NCBI GenBank assembly: GCA_023412715.1
Contig: JAEZCC010000037.1
Span: 1-64,000, forward strand
Source: Bacillota bacterium
Lineage (GTDB): Bacteria > Bacillota > Clostridia > Oscillospirales > Acutalibacteraceae
Direction: 5' to 3'
DNA length: 64,000 nt
Made by a program: the position numbers and the translations under genes. This document shows positions 7,833 through 15,722 of this stretch, piece by piece. The notes under the pieces were generated by a model. The model was not told where the DNA came from and made no database searches. It saw nothing but the letters and a program-made list of their open reading frames with translations. Position 1 is the first letter of the stretch, and every line of letters starts with the position of its first letter.

Positions 7833-8795
7833 GTGTCTGCAAAAATAGATATCATATCGGGGTTTCTGGGCGCGGGAAAGACGACGCTGATCAAAAAGCT
7901 ACTTGAAGGCAAGCCTTCCTCGGAGAAAATCGTGATCATCGAAAACGAGTTCGGCAGCGTCGGGATCGACGGGCGGCTGCTGAAGGAAACCGGCATTTCG
8001 GTCCGGGAGATCAATTCCGGCTGTATCTGCTGCACGCTTGCGGGGGATTTCAGCGCCGCCCTGAAAGACGTCATAAAAAAATACAGGCCGGATCGGGTCA
8101 TGGTTGAACCCTCCGGCGTAGGGAAGCTTTCGGACGTCAGGGTTTCCTGCGGGCAGGCCACAGCGAAGCAGGCTTGCGAGCCGGGGATGTGTATCGCCGT
8201 GGTCGACGTGACGAAATACGCGATGTATGAGAAAAATTTCGCGGAGTTCTTTCTGGATCAGATCCAAAATGCATGGACGATCGTTTTAAGCCGGACGCAG
8301 AAAACATCCGCCGAAAAACTGGAGGACACGGTGGAAAGCATCCGGAAGCACAACCCGGGCGCGAATATCGTCACGACCCCGTGGGATCAGCTCAGCGCGG
8401 AGAAAATTCTGTCGGTCGCTGAGCAAAAGGCGGAGCGGCTGATCGGGGACGTTCCGTGCGCCCGCGAGGACTGCCGCTGCGGCGGCCCGGAGCATCATGA
8501 TCATGAACACGGCCGCCATCATGCGGACGAGGCTTTTGAAGTCTGGAGCGTCGAAACGCCCAGGGTGTTTCAATCCGACGAAATCGACGGGGCGCTGCGG
8601 AAGCTCTCGCAGTATGGAACGGTGCTGCGAGCGAAAGGCATTGTGCCGGTCGAAGACGAAAAGTGGATTCAGTTTGATTACGTTCCCGGAGAGATCTCCC
8701 GGAACGGGACGGCCTCGGATTACACGGGGCGTTTATGCGTAATCGGGCGGAATCTGGACAGGGCCGGCCTTGCGTCTTTATTCGGGGTCCGGTGA
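7833..8795 (+). CDS. G3E-family GTPase (CobW/ZNG1/ZagA type), probable zinc metallochaperone
   Basis: This 320-residue protein is a canonical COG0523 GTPase. It has Walker A GFLGAGKTT (10-18), ENEFG (37-41), the metal-binding GCICC with CxCC at 64-67, a switch segment VEPSG, and a His-rich loop with seven His in about 13 residues (EHHDHEHGRHH) before the C-terminal CobW_C domain. COG0523 members of this kind bind zinc at CxCC and deliver it to client enzymes on GTP hydrolysis, often under Zur control. The start is GTG at 7833 behind GGTGG. In place of the NKxD specificity motif it shows a serine-arginine-type segment (VLSRTQK), as other members do. It stands divergent to yibEF and is the intact counterpart of the degenerate GTPase domain in the fusion gene 2 kb upstream. 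Confidence 0.88.
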   Translation: MSAKIDIISGFLGAGKTTLIKKLLEGKPSSEKIVIIENEFGSVGIDGRLLKETGISVREINSGCICCTLAGDFSAALKDVIKKYRPDRVMVEPSGVGKLSDVRVSCGQATAKQACEPGMCIAVVDVTKYAMYEKNFAEFFLDQIQNAWTIVLSRTQKTSAEKLEDTVESIRKHNPGANIVTTPWDQLSAEKILSVAEQKAERLIGDVPCAREDCRCGGPEHHDHEHGRHHADEAFEVWSVETPRVFQSDEIDGALRKLSQYGTVLRAKGIVPVEDEKWIQFDYVPGEISRNGTASDYTGRLCVIGRNLDRAGLASLFGVR

Positions 8796-8938
8796 TTCCG
8801 GGCCTCTCCCTTGAGGGCACAAAACAGTGGGCCGGTTTTCCCATCGGCCGCAATGCCTTGGAGCAGCGGACAATTCCGACATCCGGCATCGTGCTGATGA
8901 CGCCGGGCTGCACATGTCCCCGCAGGCCTTCCGGCCCG

Positions 8939-11302
8939 TCAATTTGTCCGGTCATGCCTTTCGGTGCCCAGAATGCCGGTTGCCTTGTAATACCACATTT
9001 TGAGGCTGTCCAGAATCAGCATTGCGGCGGCCGTGACGATAAATAAAATAAGGATGGACTGCCAGGGAACGGCGGCCGTCACCCAGCCGAAGGCGGCCAT
9101 CAGCGTGGCGAGGATGAGATTGACGGCCACCGTGCCGCCGACCCATCTGCTCGGCGCGAACGACCAGAACGGATCGCGAGTCCGCGTCATCAGGATGGTT
9201 TCCATCGCCGAATCGATCAGGTACAGGAACATCAGAGAGCTGATCTGGTCCGCGCCGAGATTCTGGACTTTCAGGCAGAACCAGAGAAGCCCCAGCCCCA
9301 GGGCCAGCCAGCCGACGGTGAAAACGGCGGATATTTTTGCCAGCCGGGGCATATCCCATTTTTCCGGAGCGGCCGCGGGCCACGCCCGGTCGGTGCCGAG
9401 CGTCAGGGTGACCATGTCGTTCATGACGATGATAAACACAATCAGGCTCAGAGAGACGGGAAAGAACCCGGTGAAGATAAACCCGAAGGTCAAAAGCGCC
9501 GCCAGCTCGGCCGTGCGCGCCAGCTTGGTGATGGTCCATGTCATCATCCGCCGGTAAACGCGGTGGCCGCCGTCGATCACTTTGGCAATATCCGACAGCT
9601 TCGGCCGGGTCAGGACGACCTTTGCGGCCGACTTCGCAACGTCCGTGGCGGTGCTGACGGCAATGCCGACGTCCGCCTGTTTCAGCGCCGGCGCGTCGTT
9701 GATGCCGTCGCCGGTCATCCCGACCGCCATCCCCGTTTTCTGCAGGGTCCGGACGATTTTGTACTTGTCCTCGGGGTAAACATCCGCGAAGCCGTCGAAA
9801 TCCAAAGGACGGGACTCGGCGTCCCCCAATGTCCCGATCCGGCCGCCGATCCCGACCTGCTGGGCAATCGCCCTGGCGGTACCGGCCGCGTCGCCCGTGA
9901 TCATAAGGACGCGGATCCCCAGTTCCCTGATTTTTGCAATGGATTCCGCGGCGTCGTCCCTCGGCGAATCCGCCAGCGCGACAAGTCCCCGGCAGACCAG
10001 CTTCTCCTTTTCCCCGGAAGCGACCGCCAGCACCCTCGCGCCCTGCGCGCCCAGCGAATCGACCCGCTCCGCAAAATCGGCCGGGATCTCCGACATACCG
10101 GCGACGACCGCCGGAGAGCCGAGCACCACGTCCAGGAGGTTCCCGTCCCGGCTGATCTGTGCCCGGGAGACTTTTTCGACCGGATCGAACGCGGTGAAGG
10201 ACGTCCGTTCCGGCATGGATAACCCTTGATCCTTAAAAGCCCTGATGACCGCCATGCTGATGGTGTCTGCCGACGTGTCGTCGCTTGCGGCAGCCGCCAG
10301 CCTCAGCAGATCGGAAGCTTCCAGACCCCCGAACGGAAGCAGCCCGGCAATTTCGGGCCGGTTGTTTGTCAGGGTCCCCGTTTTGTCGACGAGCAGGACA
10401 TCCATGCCGGCGGCTTCCTGAATGCCGGTCAGGCCGGTAATCAGGACATCCTCTTTCGCCAGGCTCCGTGCTTCCAGCGAATTTGCCACCGTAAAGCTGG
10501 AGGGCATCGAGATGGGGATGGTGGCGATAAACAGGATGACCAGGAACGGCAGCAGCTCCTGCCAGGGGGTTCCGCGCACGAATGCGGCAATCGCAAGAAT
10601 CACGGCGAGCGCAACGTCGAGATACGCGAGATAGCGGACGATGTTGAACAGCAGGACCTGCAGCCGCCCCGGGGCCTCGGCGGTGCGGATCAGCTCCGCG
10701 GTTTTGCCGTAGGAGCTTTTCGTCCCGGTCGCGGTGACGCGGGCGATCGCCTCGCCGTGGCTGATTGTGGACGCGGAAAAAATGGTTTCGCCGGCCTTTT
10801 TCGCGGCGTCGATCGATTCGCCGGTCAAAGCGGATTCGTTGACGCTGACGGTGCCGCCGATGATTTTCATATCCGCCGGCGCGATGTCTCCGACTCTGGC
10901 ATGCACGATGTCCCCGGGGACGAGCTCGCGCGACGGCAGCGTCCGCCACGTCCCGTTCCTCAGAACCCGCACGCCGATCTGAAGCTGCTGATGCAGATAG
11001 CCGATTGCTTTTTTCGCGCGCCCCTCCTGAATTTCTCCGGTGACCGCCGAAAAAACGAGCAGCAGGAAGACGGCGCCCGCCTGAGCGCCCTTCCCAAGGA
11101 TCAGCTCAAAAATCATGGCCGCTTCAAGCAGCCAGGGGATGGGACCCCACAGGCGCTTCAGAGTCCCCGTGACCGGCCCGGTATGTTTCTCCGGAATTTC
11201 GTTGACGCCGTATTGCTTTCGTCTGGCCTGGATCCCGGCGTCGTCCAGCCCATCCTCCTGATACGAGTTTTCGATGCCGGCGATTCTTTTCCCTTGAGGC
11301 AC
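8939..11302 (-). CDS. P3A-type plasma-membrane (proton-efflux) P-type ATPase
   Basis: This 787-residue pump resembles the H+-ATPases of plants, fungi, archaea and some bacteria. The evidence is WGPIPWLLEAAMI in helix 1-2, a TGES actuator motif, DKTGTLT as phosphorylation site, GDGINDAP and GIAV in the hinge, and MNDMVTLTLGTDR in helix 6, which keeps the Asp used for proton transport in plant AHA2. The usual helix-4 PVALP is PISMPSSF here, a departure at the ion site that could alter specificity. It lacks the metal motifs of P1B pumps. The start is GTG at 11302 with GGAGGG upstream. It is transcribed leftward as a single gene from its own promoter, behind a leader that looks like a fluoride riboswitch with terminator. 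It would use ATP to expel protons, perhaps when HF enters and acidifies the cell. Confidence 0.85.
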   Translation of the reverse strand: MPQGKRIAGIENSYQEDGLDDAGIQARRKQYGVNEIPEKHTGPVTGTLKRLWGPIPWLLEAAMIFELILGKGAQAGAVFLLLVFSAVTGEIQEGRAKKAIGYLHQQLQIGVRVLRNGTWRTLPSRELVPGDIVHARVGDIAPADMKIIGGTVSVNESALTGESIDAAKKAGETIFSASTISHGEAIARVTATGTKSSYGKTAELIRTAEAPGRLQVLLFNIVRYLAYLDVALAVILAIAAFVRGTPWQELLPFLVILFIATIPISMPSSFTVANSLEARSLAKEDVLITGLTGIQEAAGMDVLLVDKTGTLTNNRPEIAGLLPFGGLEASDLLRLAAAASDDTSADTISMAVIRAFKDQGLSMPERTSFTAFDPVEKVSRAQISRDGNLLDVVLGSPAVVAGMSEIPADFAERVDSLGAQGARVLAVASGEKEKLVCRGLVALADSPRDDAAESIAKIRELGIRVLMITGDAAGTARAIAQQVGIGGRIGTLGDAESRPLDFDGFADVYPEDKYKIVRTLQKTGMAVGMTGDGINDAPALKQADVGIAVSTATDVAKSAAKVVLTRPKLSDIAKVIDGGHRVYRRMMTWTITKLARTAELAALLTFGFIFTGFFPVSLSLIVFIIVMNDMVTLTLGTDRAWPAAAPEKWDMPRLAKISAVFTVGWLALGLGLLWFCLKVQNLGADQISSLMFLYLIDSAMETILMTRTRDPFWSFAPSRWVGGTVAVNLILATLMAAFGWVTAAVPWQSILILFIVTAAAMLILDSLKMWYYKATGILGTERHDRTN

Positions 11303-11348
11303 TGCAATTCCCTCCTGCTTTCATTATTTTACCCATCGAAAATAAAAA

Positions 11349-11388
11349 AGCCGACAGTCCTACCGTTTCGGTAGAAGCTGTCAGCTTT
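11349..11388 (-). terminator. Leader terminator (expression platform) before the P3A ATPase
   Basis: Read leftward, a long hairpin pairs AAGCTGACAG and CTACCG with CGGTAG and CTGTCGGCTT around an AAA loop, followed by TTTTTTA. Its 5' arm overlaps the 3' half of the upstream aptamer-like structure, so the two folds exclude one another. This is typical of a transcription-terminating riboswitch. Confidence 0.8.
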
Positions 11389-11417
11389 CTGGGCGTTTCA
11401 GTGAGCTTCATCACTGC
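11369..11417 (-). ncRNA. Candidate fluoride (crcB motif) riboswitch aptamer
   Basis: Read leftward the leader shows the layout of the crcB motif. A stem CAGTGA/TCACTG closes a loop with GATGAAGC. It is followed by AAACGCCC, a short stem-loop around AGAAA, then GCTGACA and GCTTCTACCG. The loop GAAGC can pair with the downstream GCTTC, reproducing the essential pseudoknot. The Thermotoga aptamer has GAUGAGGC, AAACUGCCC, GAAAA, CUGAUG and CCUCUAC in the same order. Differences are a shorter P3 and CUGACA in place of CUGAUG, so this may be a divergent or weakened variant. The 3' half is shared with the terminator. Fluoride binding should favour read-through. Confidence 0.6.
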
Positions 11418-11470
11418 GAAATATATTTTTTAAATCAGGAGCTTTTCCCCCTGAGTTTAATCCGGCTTAC

Positions 11471-11499
11471 AATGTATCATCTTTTCCCCGATTGGTCAA
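11471..11499 (-). promoter_or_regulatory. Promoter of the P3A ATPase transcript
   Basis: Read leftward, TTGACC (11494-11499), 17-bp spacer and TACATT (11471-11476). The leader from here to the GTG start is about 160 nt. It holds a small hairpin at about 11434-11453, the aptamer-like fold and the terminator. Confidence 0.65.
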
Positions 11500-11611
11500 G
11501 CCTGTCTTCGTTCCCAGCCGTTTGCCGCGTGCAGGTTTACAATAGATGCGCCGGTCCAACGGAATGCTTCAGTCCCTTGCCGATCGTTCTCACCGGCCTC
11601 TATTTCACAGA

Positions 11612-11640
11612 TTGATTGTGCCGCCGGAAAATGATAAGAT
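11612..11640 (+). promoter_or_regulatory. Promoter upstream of the MFS gene
   Basis: TTGATT (11612-11617), 17-bp spacer, TAAGAT (11635-11640). It lies about 80 bp before the MFS start and is divergent from the ATPase promoter. Confidence 0.5.
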
Positions 11641-11719
11641 GAAAGCGGACTCCCGATTTTGCCGGTCCCGAAGATCCTTTTAAGCCGATTCTCAAGTGGT
11701 CAGGGAGAAGTGTCATGGA

Positions 11720-12448
11720 ATGACGAAAAACATAAGAAAAGCCGCCTATTCCTTCATCGTTCTGCTGGGGATTGTAAGTCTGCTGTCAGACATGGCTTAC
11801 GAAGGCGCGAGAAGCATCATTGGCCCTTACCTTGGGCTTCTTGGCGCGACCGCCGCAACGATCGGCTTTGTCTCAGGGTTGGGTGAGTTTGTCGGGTACG
11901 CTTTCCGGCTGATAACGGGATTTATCAGCGACAAAACGAAAAGGTACTGGGCGATGACAATTATCGGCTATGCCATGAACATTGTCGCCATCCCGCTGCT
12001 CGCAATCGTTCCCGCAGACGGCTGGATGTATGCCTGTGGCCTGGTTCTTCTTGAACGGTTCGGCAAGGCAATCCGTACCCCTTCCAAGAGTACGCTGGTC
12101 TCTTTTGCTGCAAGTGAAGTGGGCGCGGGCAAGGGGTTCGCCATTCAGGAGGCGCTTGATCAGCTGGGTGCTTTTATAAGCCCGGTCATCCTTTTTGTCA
12201 TCCTGACGTTAAAGGGCTCGTCCGGTAAAAAAGATGCATACGCGGTTTGCTTTTTGGCGCTTGGCATTGCCGCCGTGCTCTCCGTAATTATGCTGCTGAT
12301 ATCGAAAAAGCTTTATCCTTCGCCGGAGGTCTTTGATAATATGGGCGCCGTCTACAGCGTTTCGCTGCCGGCCTTGGTCGTCATGTCGGTGCTCCTGCAG
12401 CTTGGCGCCGTCCCGGTTTTATTTTCAGTGCGCAGACGTATGAGATAG
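11720..12448 (+). pseudogene. MFS transporter with internal deletion
   Basis: Major facilitator proteins of this family usually have about 380-400 residues and 12 helices; only 242 residues remain. Residues 1 to about 195 give a normal N-terminal half, with the loop motif FISDKTKRYW after helix 2 and the ERFGKAIRTPSK segment. After SPEVFDNMG the sequence jumps directly to LPALVVMSVLLQLGAVPVLF, which looks like the last helix of the family. The five helices between them are missing. The reading frame is intact across the join, so a short protein could be made, but a working transporter is unlikely. The start at 11720 is chosen from the protein alignment; the GGGAG lies rather far upstream. The substrate is unknown. 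Confidence 0.65.
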
Positions 12449-12519
12449 CTTGGGCTCTGGGAGACGGCTGAGGGCCGCAGGCGCTTCGGGCAATGGGAAC
12501 CATGCGGGGAGGCGGTCAC

Positions 12520-13443
12520 TTGGAAAATATACACAGCCTGCAATACAAAAATCAGAGCCGGGAAGAATTGCTCTCCGGCTTATCGCCGGATTTTCCTTAT
12601 GTCTTCTCCCGCGCCGAATTGGATCATTATGTGGGAGGCGGCGCCCCGTGGCATTGGCATAAAGAAGTCGAGCTGTTCTACATTGAAAGCGGAGCATTGG
12701 AATACTATCTGCCGAAGGGGAAAATTACGTTTTCCAAAGGTTCGGGAGGGCTTGTCAATTCCGATGTGCTTCATATGACCAAATCCCAAGCGGGCGTGAA
12801 AAATACAGTCCAATATCTGCACATCTTCGACACCGCCCTCATCGGAGGGCAGCAGGGAGGCAGAATAGAGAAAAAATATATCACGCCGTTTGTTACCGCC
12901 CCGCAGTTGGAGATCCTCCCGCTGTTCCCCGGCATTCCGGAGCAGGCGGACGTGCTCGGTGCAATCAGGGAATCCTTCCATTTGTCCCAGGGGGAATATG
13001 CTTATGAGATAAAGTTGAGGGAGGCCCTGTCGAAGATATGGTGCCGGCTTTTCGAGCTTGCGGGTCCGCTGCTGAAAGAGAGAAGGAATCTCGACAAAAC
13101 AAGCGACAAGCTGAAAACCATGATGATCTATATCCACGAACATGACGCGGAGAAGCTTTCGGTTGCAGGGATTGCTTCCGCCGCGTTTATCAGCGAGCGG
13201 GAGTGCTTTCGGGTATTTCACGACTATCTTCATCTGACGCCGGTGGAGTATTTAAGGAGCTATCGGCTTCAGAAGGCGTGCCGTCTGCTGGTTGAAAGCG
13301 CGCAGTCCGCCACAGATATTGGGCAGGCGTGCGGTCTGGGAAGCAACAGCTATTTCGGCGAGGTATTTCGCAGGCACATGGGCTGTACGCCGTTGGAATA
13401 TCGTAAAAACGGCGGGATAGTGACATCAATCAGGCAGATATGA
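12520..13443 (+). CDS. AraC-family transcriptional regulator with cupin sensor domain
   Basis: This 307-residue regulator has an N-terminal cupin-like ligand domain (HWHKEVELFYIESG near residue 40) and a C-terminal pair of helix-turn-helix units. The first is ISERECFRVFHDYL and the second ends in the family signature SNSYFGEVFRRHMGCTPLEYR. I chose TTG at 12520, which has GGGGAGG 7 nt upstream; an ATG at 12493 is in frame but has no good ribosome binding site. Such proteins usually activate sugar or stress genes. The neighbours are a broken MFS gene and a HAD-type gene on the same strand, so its target cannot be told from context. Confidence 0.85.
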   Translation: MENIHSLQYKNQSREELLSGLSPDFPYVFSRAELDHYVGGGAPWHWHKEVELFYIESGALEYYLPKGKITFSKGSGGLVNSDVLHMTKSQAGVKNTVQYLHIFDTALIGGQQGGRIEKKYITPFVTAPQLEILPLFPGIPEQADVLGAIRESFHLSQGEYAYEIKLREALSKIWCRLFELAGPLLKERRNLDKTSDKLKTMMIYIHEHDAEKLSVAGIASAAFISERECFRVFHDYLHLTPVEYLRSYRLQKACRLLVESAQSATDIGQACGLGSNSYFGEVFRRHMGCTPLEYRKNGGIVTSIRQI

Positions 13444-13575
13444 GATATTTTTCGGGACGAAGCTGCGCTATAATGACACCGTAAAAGGCGGCGGCACAGT
13501 TTAACGTCAATTTTTCAGCGGCCGCCGGAAGGCGGCTGCTTTTTCTGCAACGGCAGCCGGCTATGGAGGAAGCTC

Positions 13576-14247
13576 ATGGTTGGTGTGATTTTTGATTTTA
13601 ACGGCACGCTTTTTTATGATTCCGACAAGCAGGAAAAGGCGTGGCAGATTTTCTCGGAGAAAGTATTCCGCAGAACGATTACGCAGGAAGAGTTCAGGCG
13701 GTTCATCCATGGACGCAGCAACGACTTTATCCTGCAGTATCTGTCGGAAACTCCGCTGGGCAAAGATCAGACGGACAGGTATGCGGAGGAAAAGGAGGCC
13801 ATCTACCGCGACCTCTGCGATGCGGATCCGCTGCACTCCCGCCTGACCTGGGACGTAAAACTGCTTTTGAGCGAGCTGAGAGATCGCCGGATTCCACGGA
13901 CGATTGCAACGGCTTCCCAAAAAACGAATGTCGATTACTACATCAAGAAATTCCATCTGGAAAAATGGTTTGACGTGGATAAAATCGTTTATAACGACGG
14001 CACCGTTCCGGGAAAGCCGAATCCCGATTTATATATCCGGGCGGCGAAGGCCATCGGCATGGAACCCCAAAACTGCATCGTTTTCGAAGACGCGGTTTCC
14101 GGCATTCAGTCGGCCCGCAATGCGGGGATTGGCAAAATCATCGCGATAGTGCCGAAAGGGCAGGAAAGCCTGTTTGAGCAATTGCCGGGGGTATACGACG
14201 TGATCTCCGCCTTTCACCAGTTTGATCGGTTTCTTCTGCGGGAATGA
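13576..14247 (+). CDS. HAD-superfamily hydrolase, beta-phosphoglucomutase-like
   Basis: This 223-residue protein has the HAD fold with a C1-type helical cap. Motif I is DFNGT (7-11), motif II is IATAS, motif III is the Lys in PGKPNPD, and motif IV is FEDAVSGIQSA. The second motif I residue, usually the Asp that acts as acid/base in phosphatases and phosphomutases, is Asn here. This weakens the case for a simple phosphatase and leaves the substrate open. The start follows GGAGG with good spacing. Upstream (13444-13575) a GGCGGC/GCCGCC hairpin lies in the intergenic region. It sits before a nucleoside hydrolase gene that has its own promoter. Confidence 0.82.
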   Translation: MVGVIFDFNGTLFYDSDKQEKAWQIFSEKVFRRTITQEEFRRFIHGRSNDFILQYLSETPLGKDQTDRYAEEKEAIYRDLCDADPLHSRLTWDVKLLLSELRDRRIPRTIATASQKTNVDYYIKKFHLEKWFDVDKIVYNDGTVPGKPNPDLYIRAAKAIGMEPQNCIVFEDAVSGIQSARNAGIGKIIAIVPKGQESLFEQLPGVYDVISAFHQFDRFLLRE

Positions 14248-14283
14248 GTGCGCGGCGGCAGGGAAGATGGAAGCGCGGTTCGA

Positions 14284-14311
14284 TTGACAATCCTCCGGAT
14301 CCGAGTATAAT
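14284..14311 (+). promoter_or_regulatory. Promoter of the nucleoside hydrolase gene
   Basis: TTGACA (14284-14289), 16-bp spacer and TATAAT (14306-14311), both perfect hexamers. The transcript would begin near 14318, giving a leader of about 170 nt. Confidence 0.8.
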
Positions 14312-14317
14312 GTCTGG

Positions 14318-14486
14318 AAGATACAGGGAAAAGGCCATTGAACGCCGCAGGGCCGGCTTTTCGCGATCGTAAGGCCGGGCCCTCCGCCCGAATGTGACTG
14401 CCCGGCGCGGGAGGAAATCCCGGGCCCCGCTTTAGCGGAGGCCTGCCGGGGAACATAAGCGGGTCACAAACAGAAAGGAAAAAGTT
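14318..14486 (+). ncRNA. Highly structured leader before the nucleoside hydrolase gene (candidate cis-regulatory RNA)
   Basis: The leader can form a hairpin at about 14350-14383 (GGGCCGGC with GCCGGGCCC). It also forms a closed multi-helix junction: TGTGAC (14393-14398) with GTCACA (14463-14468), CCCGGC (14401-14406) with GCCGGG (14445-14450), and two inner hairpins, CGGGA/TCCCG (14408-14422) and CCGC/GCGG (14427-14438). The junction ends about 10 nt before an AAAGGA ribosome binding site. There is no U-run, so any control would act on translation. I do not recognise it as a known riboswitch class. Confidence 0.45.
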
Positions 14487-15413
14487 ATGCATCAAAATCA
14501 AGAGGCTTTGCTCCGAAGGCTGCAAAAACCTGCAGGTAAAATCGACGTCGTGATCGACACCGACACTTATAACGAAGTCGACGATCAGTATGCTCTTTCG
14601 TATCTCATTAAATCTGACGAAAAATTGAGACTGCAAGCCATTTACGCCGCGCCGTTTTTCAACAGCAAATCCTCGGGTCCTGAGGACGGGATGGAAAAAT
14701 CCTATGAGGAAATCATGCGCGTGCTGACGCTTCTCGGCAGAGAGGATTACAAAAAAATCGTCTGCAAGGGCTCCGCGCGGTATCTTCCGGATGAAACCAG
14801 CCCGGTGCGTTCCGCCGCGGCGGAGGATCTGGCCGAACGGGCCCTGCGCTACACGCCGGAGAAGCCGTTGTATGTCATTGCCATCGGCGCTATTACCAAC
14901 ATCGCTTCGGCCTTTCTGCTGAACCCGAAGATTCTGGACCGCGTTGTCCTGATCTGGCTGGGCGGCCATTCGTACGACTGGTACGATAATAAGGAATTTA
15001 ATCTTCGCCAGGACGTGGCGGCGGCCAGGGTGGTTTTCGGCAGCGGCGCCGCAATGGTCCAGCTCCCGTGCATGGGCGTTGTTTCCGCGCTGAGGACCAC
15101 CCGCCCGGAACTGGAATTCTGGCTGAGGGGAAAAAACAGGCTCTGCGATTACCTGCTGGATTTCACGGAGAGGGAAGAGGAGTCGTCCGGCGCCGGAACC
15201 TGCTGGAGCAGGGCGATATGGGATGTTTCAGCCGTCGCATGGCTGCTGGACGAAAACGGGGAATTCCTTCTCGATCGATTTGAGCACAGCCCGATCCCGC
15301 AGTACGACGGGCATTACAGCTTTGATAAACGCAGGCATTTTATCCGGTATGTATATTTTGTCAACCGCGATAGAATTTTCGAGGATTTGTTCAGAAAGCT
15401 GTCTTCGGGCTGA
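14487..15413 (+). CDS. Inosine/uridine-preferring nucleoside hydrolase family protein
   Basis: Nucleoside hydrolases split ribonucleosides into base and ribose for salvage. This 308-residue protein carries the family calcium/active-site loop DTDTYNEVDDQYAL near residue 25 (the classic form is DxDxxxDD). It also has a conserved IGAITNIASAF segment and a C-terminal acidic residue after the GTCWSRAIWDVSAV region, where the family normally places a further Ca ligand. It is cytoplasmic with no signal peptide. AAAGGA precedes the ATG. It is expressed from its own strong promoter and structured leader. The gene is followed by a hairpin-rich gap and then the glycan locus. Whether the substrate is purine or pyrimidine nucleoside is not evident. 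Confidence 0.85.
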   Translation: MHQNQEALLRRLQKPAGKIDVVIDTDTYNEVDDQYALSYLIKSDEKLRLQAIYAAPFFNSKSSGPEDGMEKSYEEIMRVLTLLGREDYKKIVCKGSARYLPDETSPVRSAAAEDLAERALRYTPEKPLYVIAIGAITNIASAFLLNPKILDRVVLIWLGGHSYDWYDNKEFNLRQDVAAARVVFGSGAAMVQLPCMGVVSALRTTRPELEFWLRGKNRLCDYLLDFTEREEESSGAGTCWSRAIWDVSAVAWLLDENGEFLLDRFEHSPIPQYDGHYSFDKRRHFIRYVYFVNRDRIFEDLFRKLSSG

Positions 15414-15437
15414 TTGGTATTTTCACAAGCCACAGTC

Positions 15438-15485
15438 GGGCCGCCCGGCAGGTTATGCCTGCTTGTTTGCCGCCCGGGCGGGCCG
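15438..15485 (+). terminator. Hairpin after the nucleoside hydrolase gene
   Basis: An outer GGGCCGCCCG/CGGGCGGGCC pairing with an inner GCAGG/CCTGC stem lies 25 bp after the stop, followed by a modest T-rich stretch. It is a terminator-like structure in the 309-bp gap before the GntR-type regulator. Confidence 0.45.
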
Positions 15486-15606
15486 CTTTGATTTTCTGCA
15501 TGAAAATAAGGCCTTCGGCAGACCGTAAAGCTGTCCGGACGGCTCCGCTTTTTCGTTTGCACGGGGAAACCTGGCTGTCAGATTATTTTAATATTGCCCG
15601 CGGCGA

Positions 15607-15664
15607 TTGACAAAAGGCAAAATTAATAGTAAATTTTAATTAAAGGCCAAACAGGCAGCCATAC
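15607..15664 (+). promoter_or_regulatory. Promoter of the GntR/LacI-type regulator with shared 14-bp element
   Basis: TTGACA (15607-15612), 17-bp spacer, TAAATT (15630-15635). Fifteen bp after the -10 lies ACAGGCAGCCATAC (15651-15664). The identical 14-bp sequence follows the promoter of the downstream sugar transporter operon at 17147-17160. This suggests a common operator, most simply for the regulator encoded here. Confidence 0.6.
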
Positions 15665-15722
15665 TAGTTTGGAACGAGCCATAACAAATTTTTGCCGAAG
15701 GATCGGTCAGGGATGAAAAGCC

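Noticed and set aside
8796..8938. Possible small gene between the G3E GTPase and the P3A ATPase
   Set aside because: No frame has a ribosome binding site, and no translation looks like a known protein family.
14401..14430. Resemblance to RNase P or cobalamin riboswitch signatures (GAGGAAA...CCGGGC)
   Set aside because: The match is short, the other conserved blocks of either RNA are missing, and the leader is far too short for RNase P RNA.
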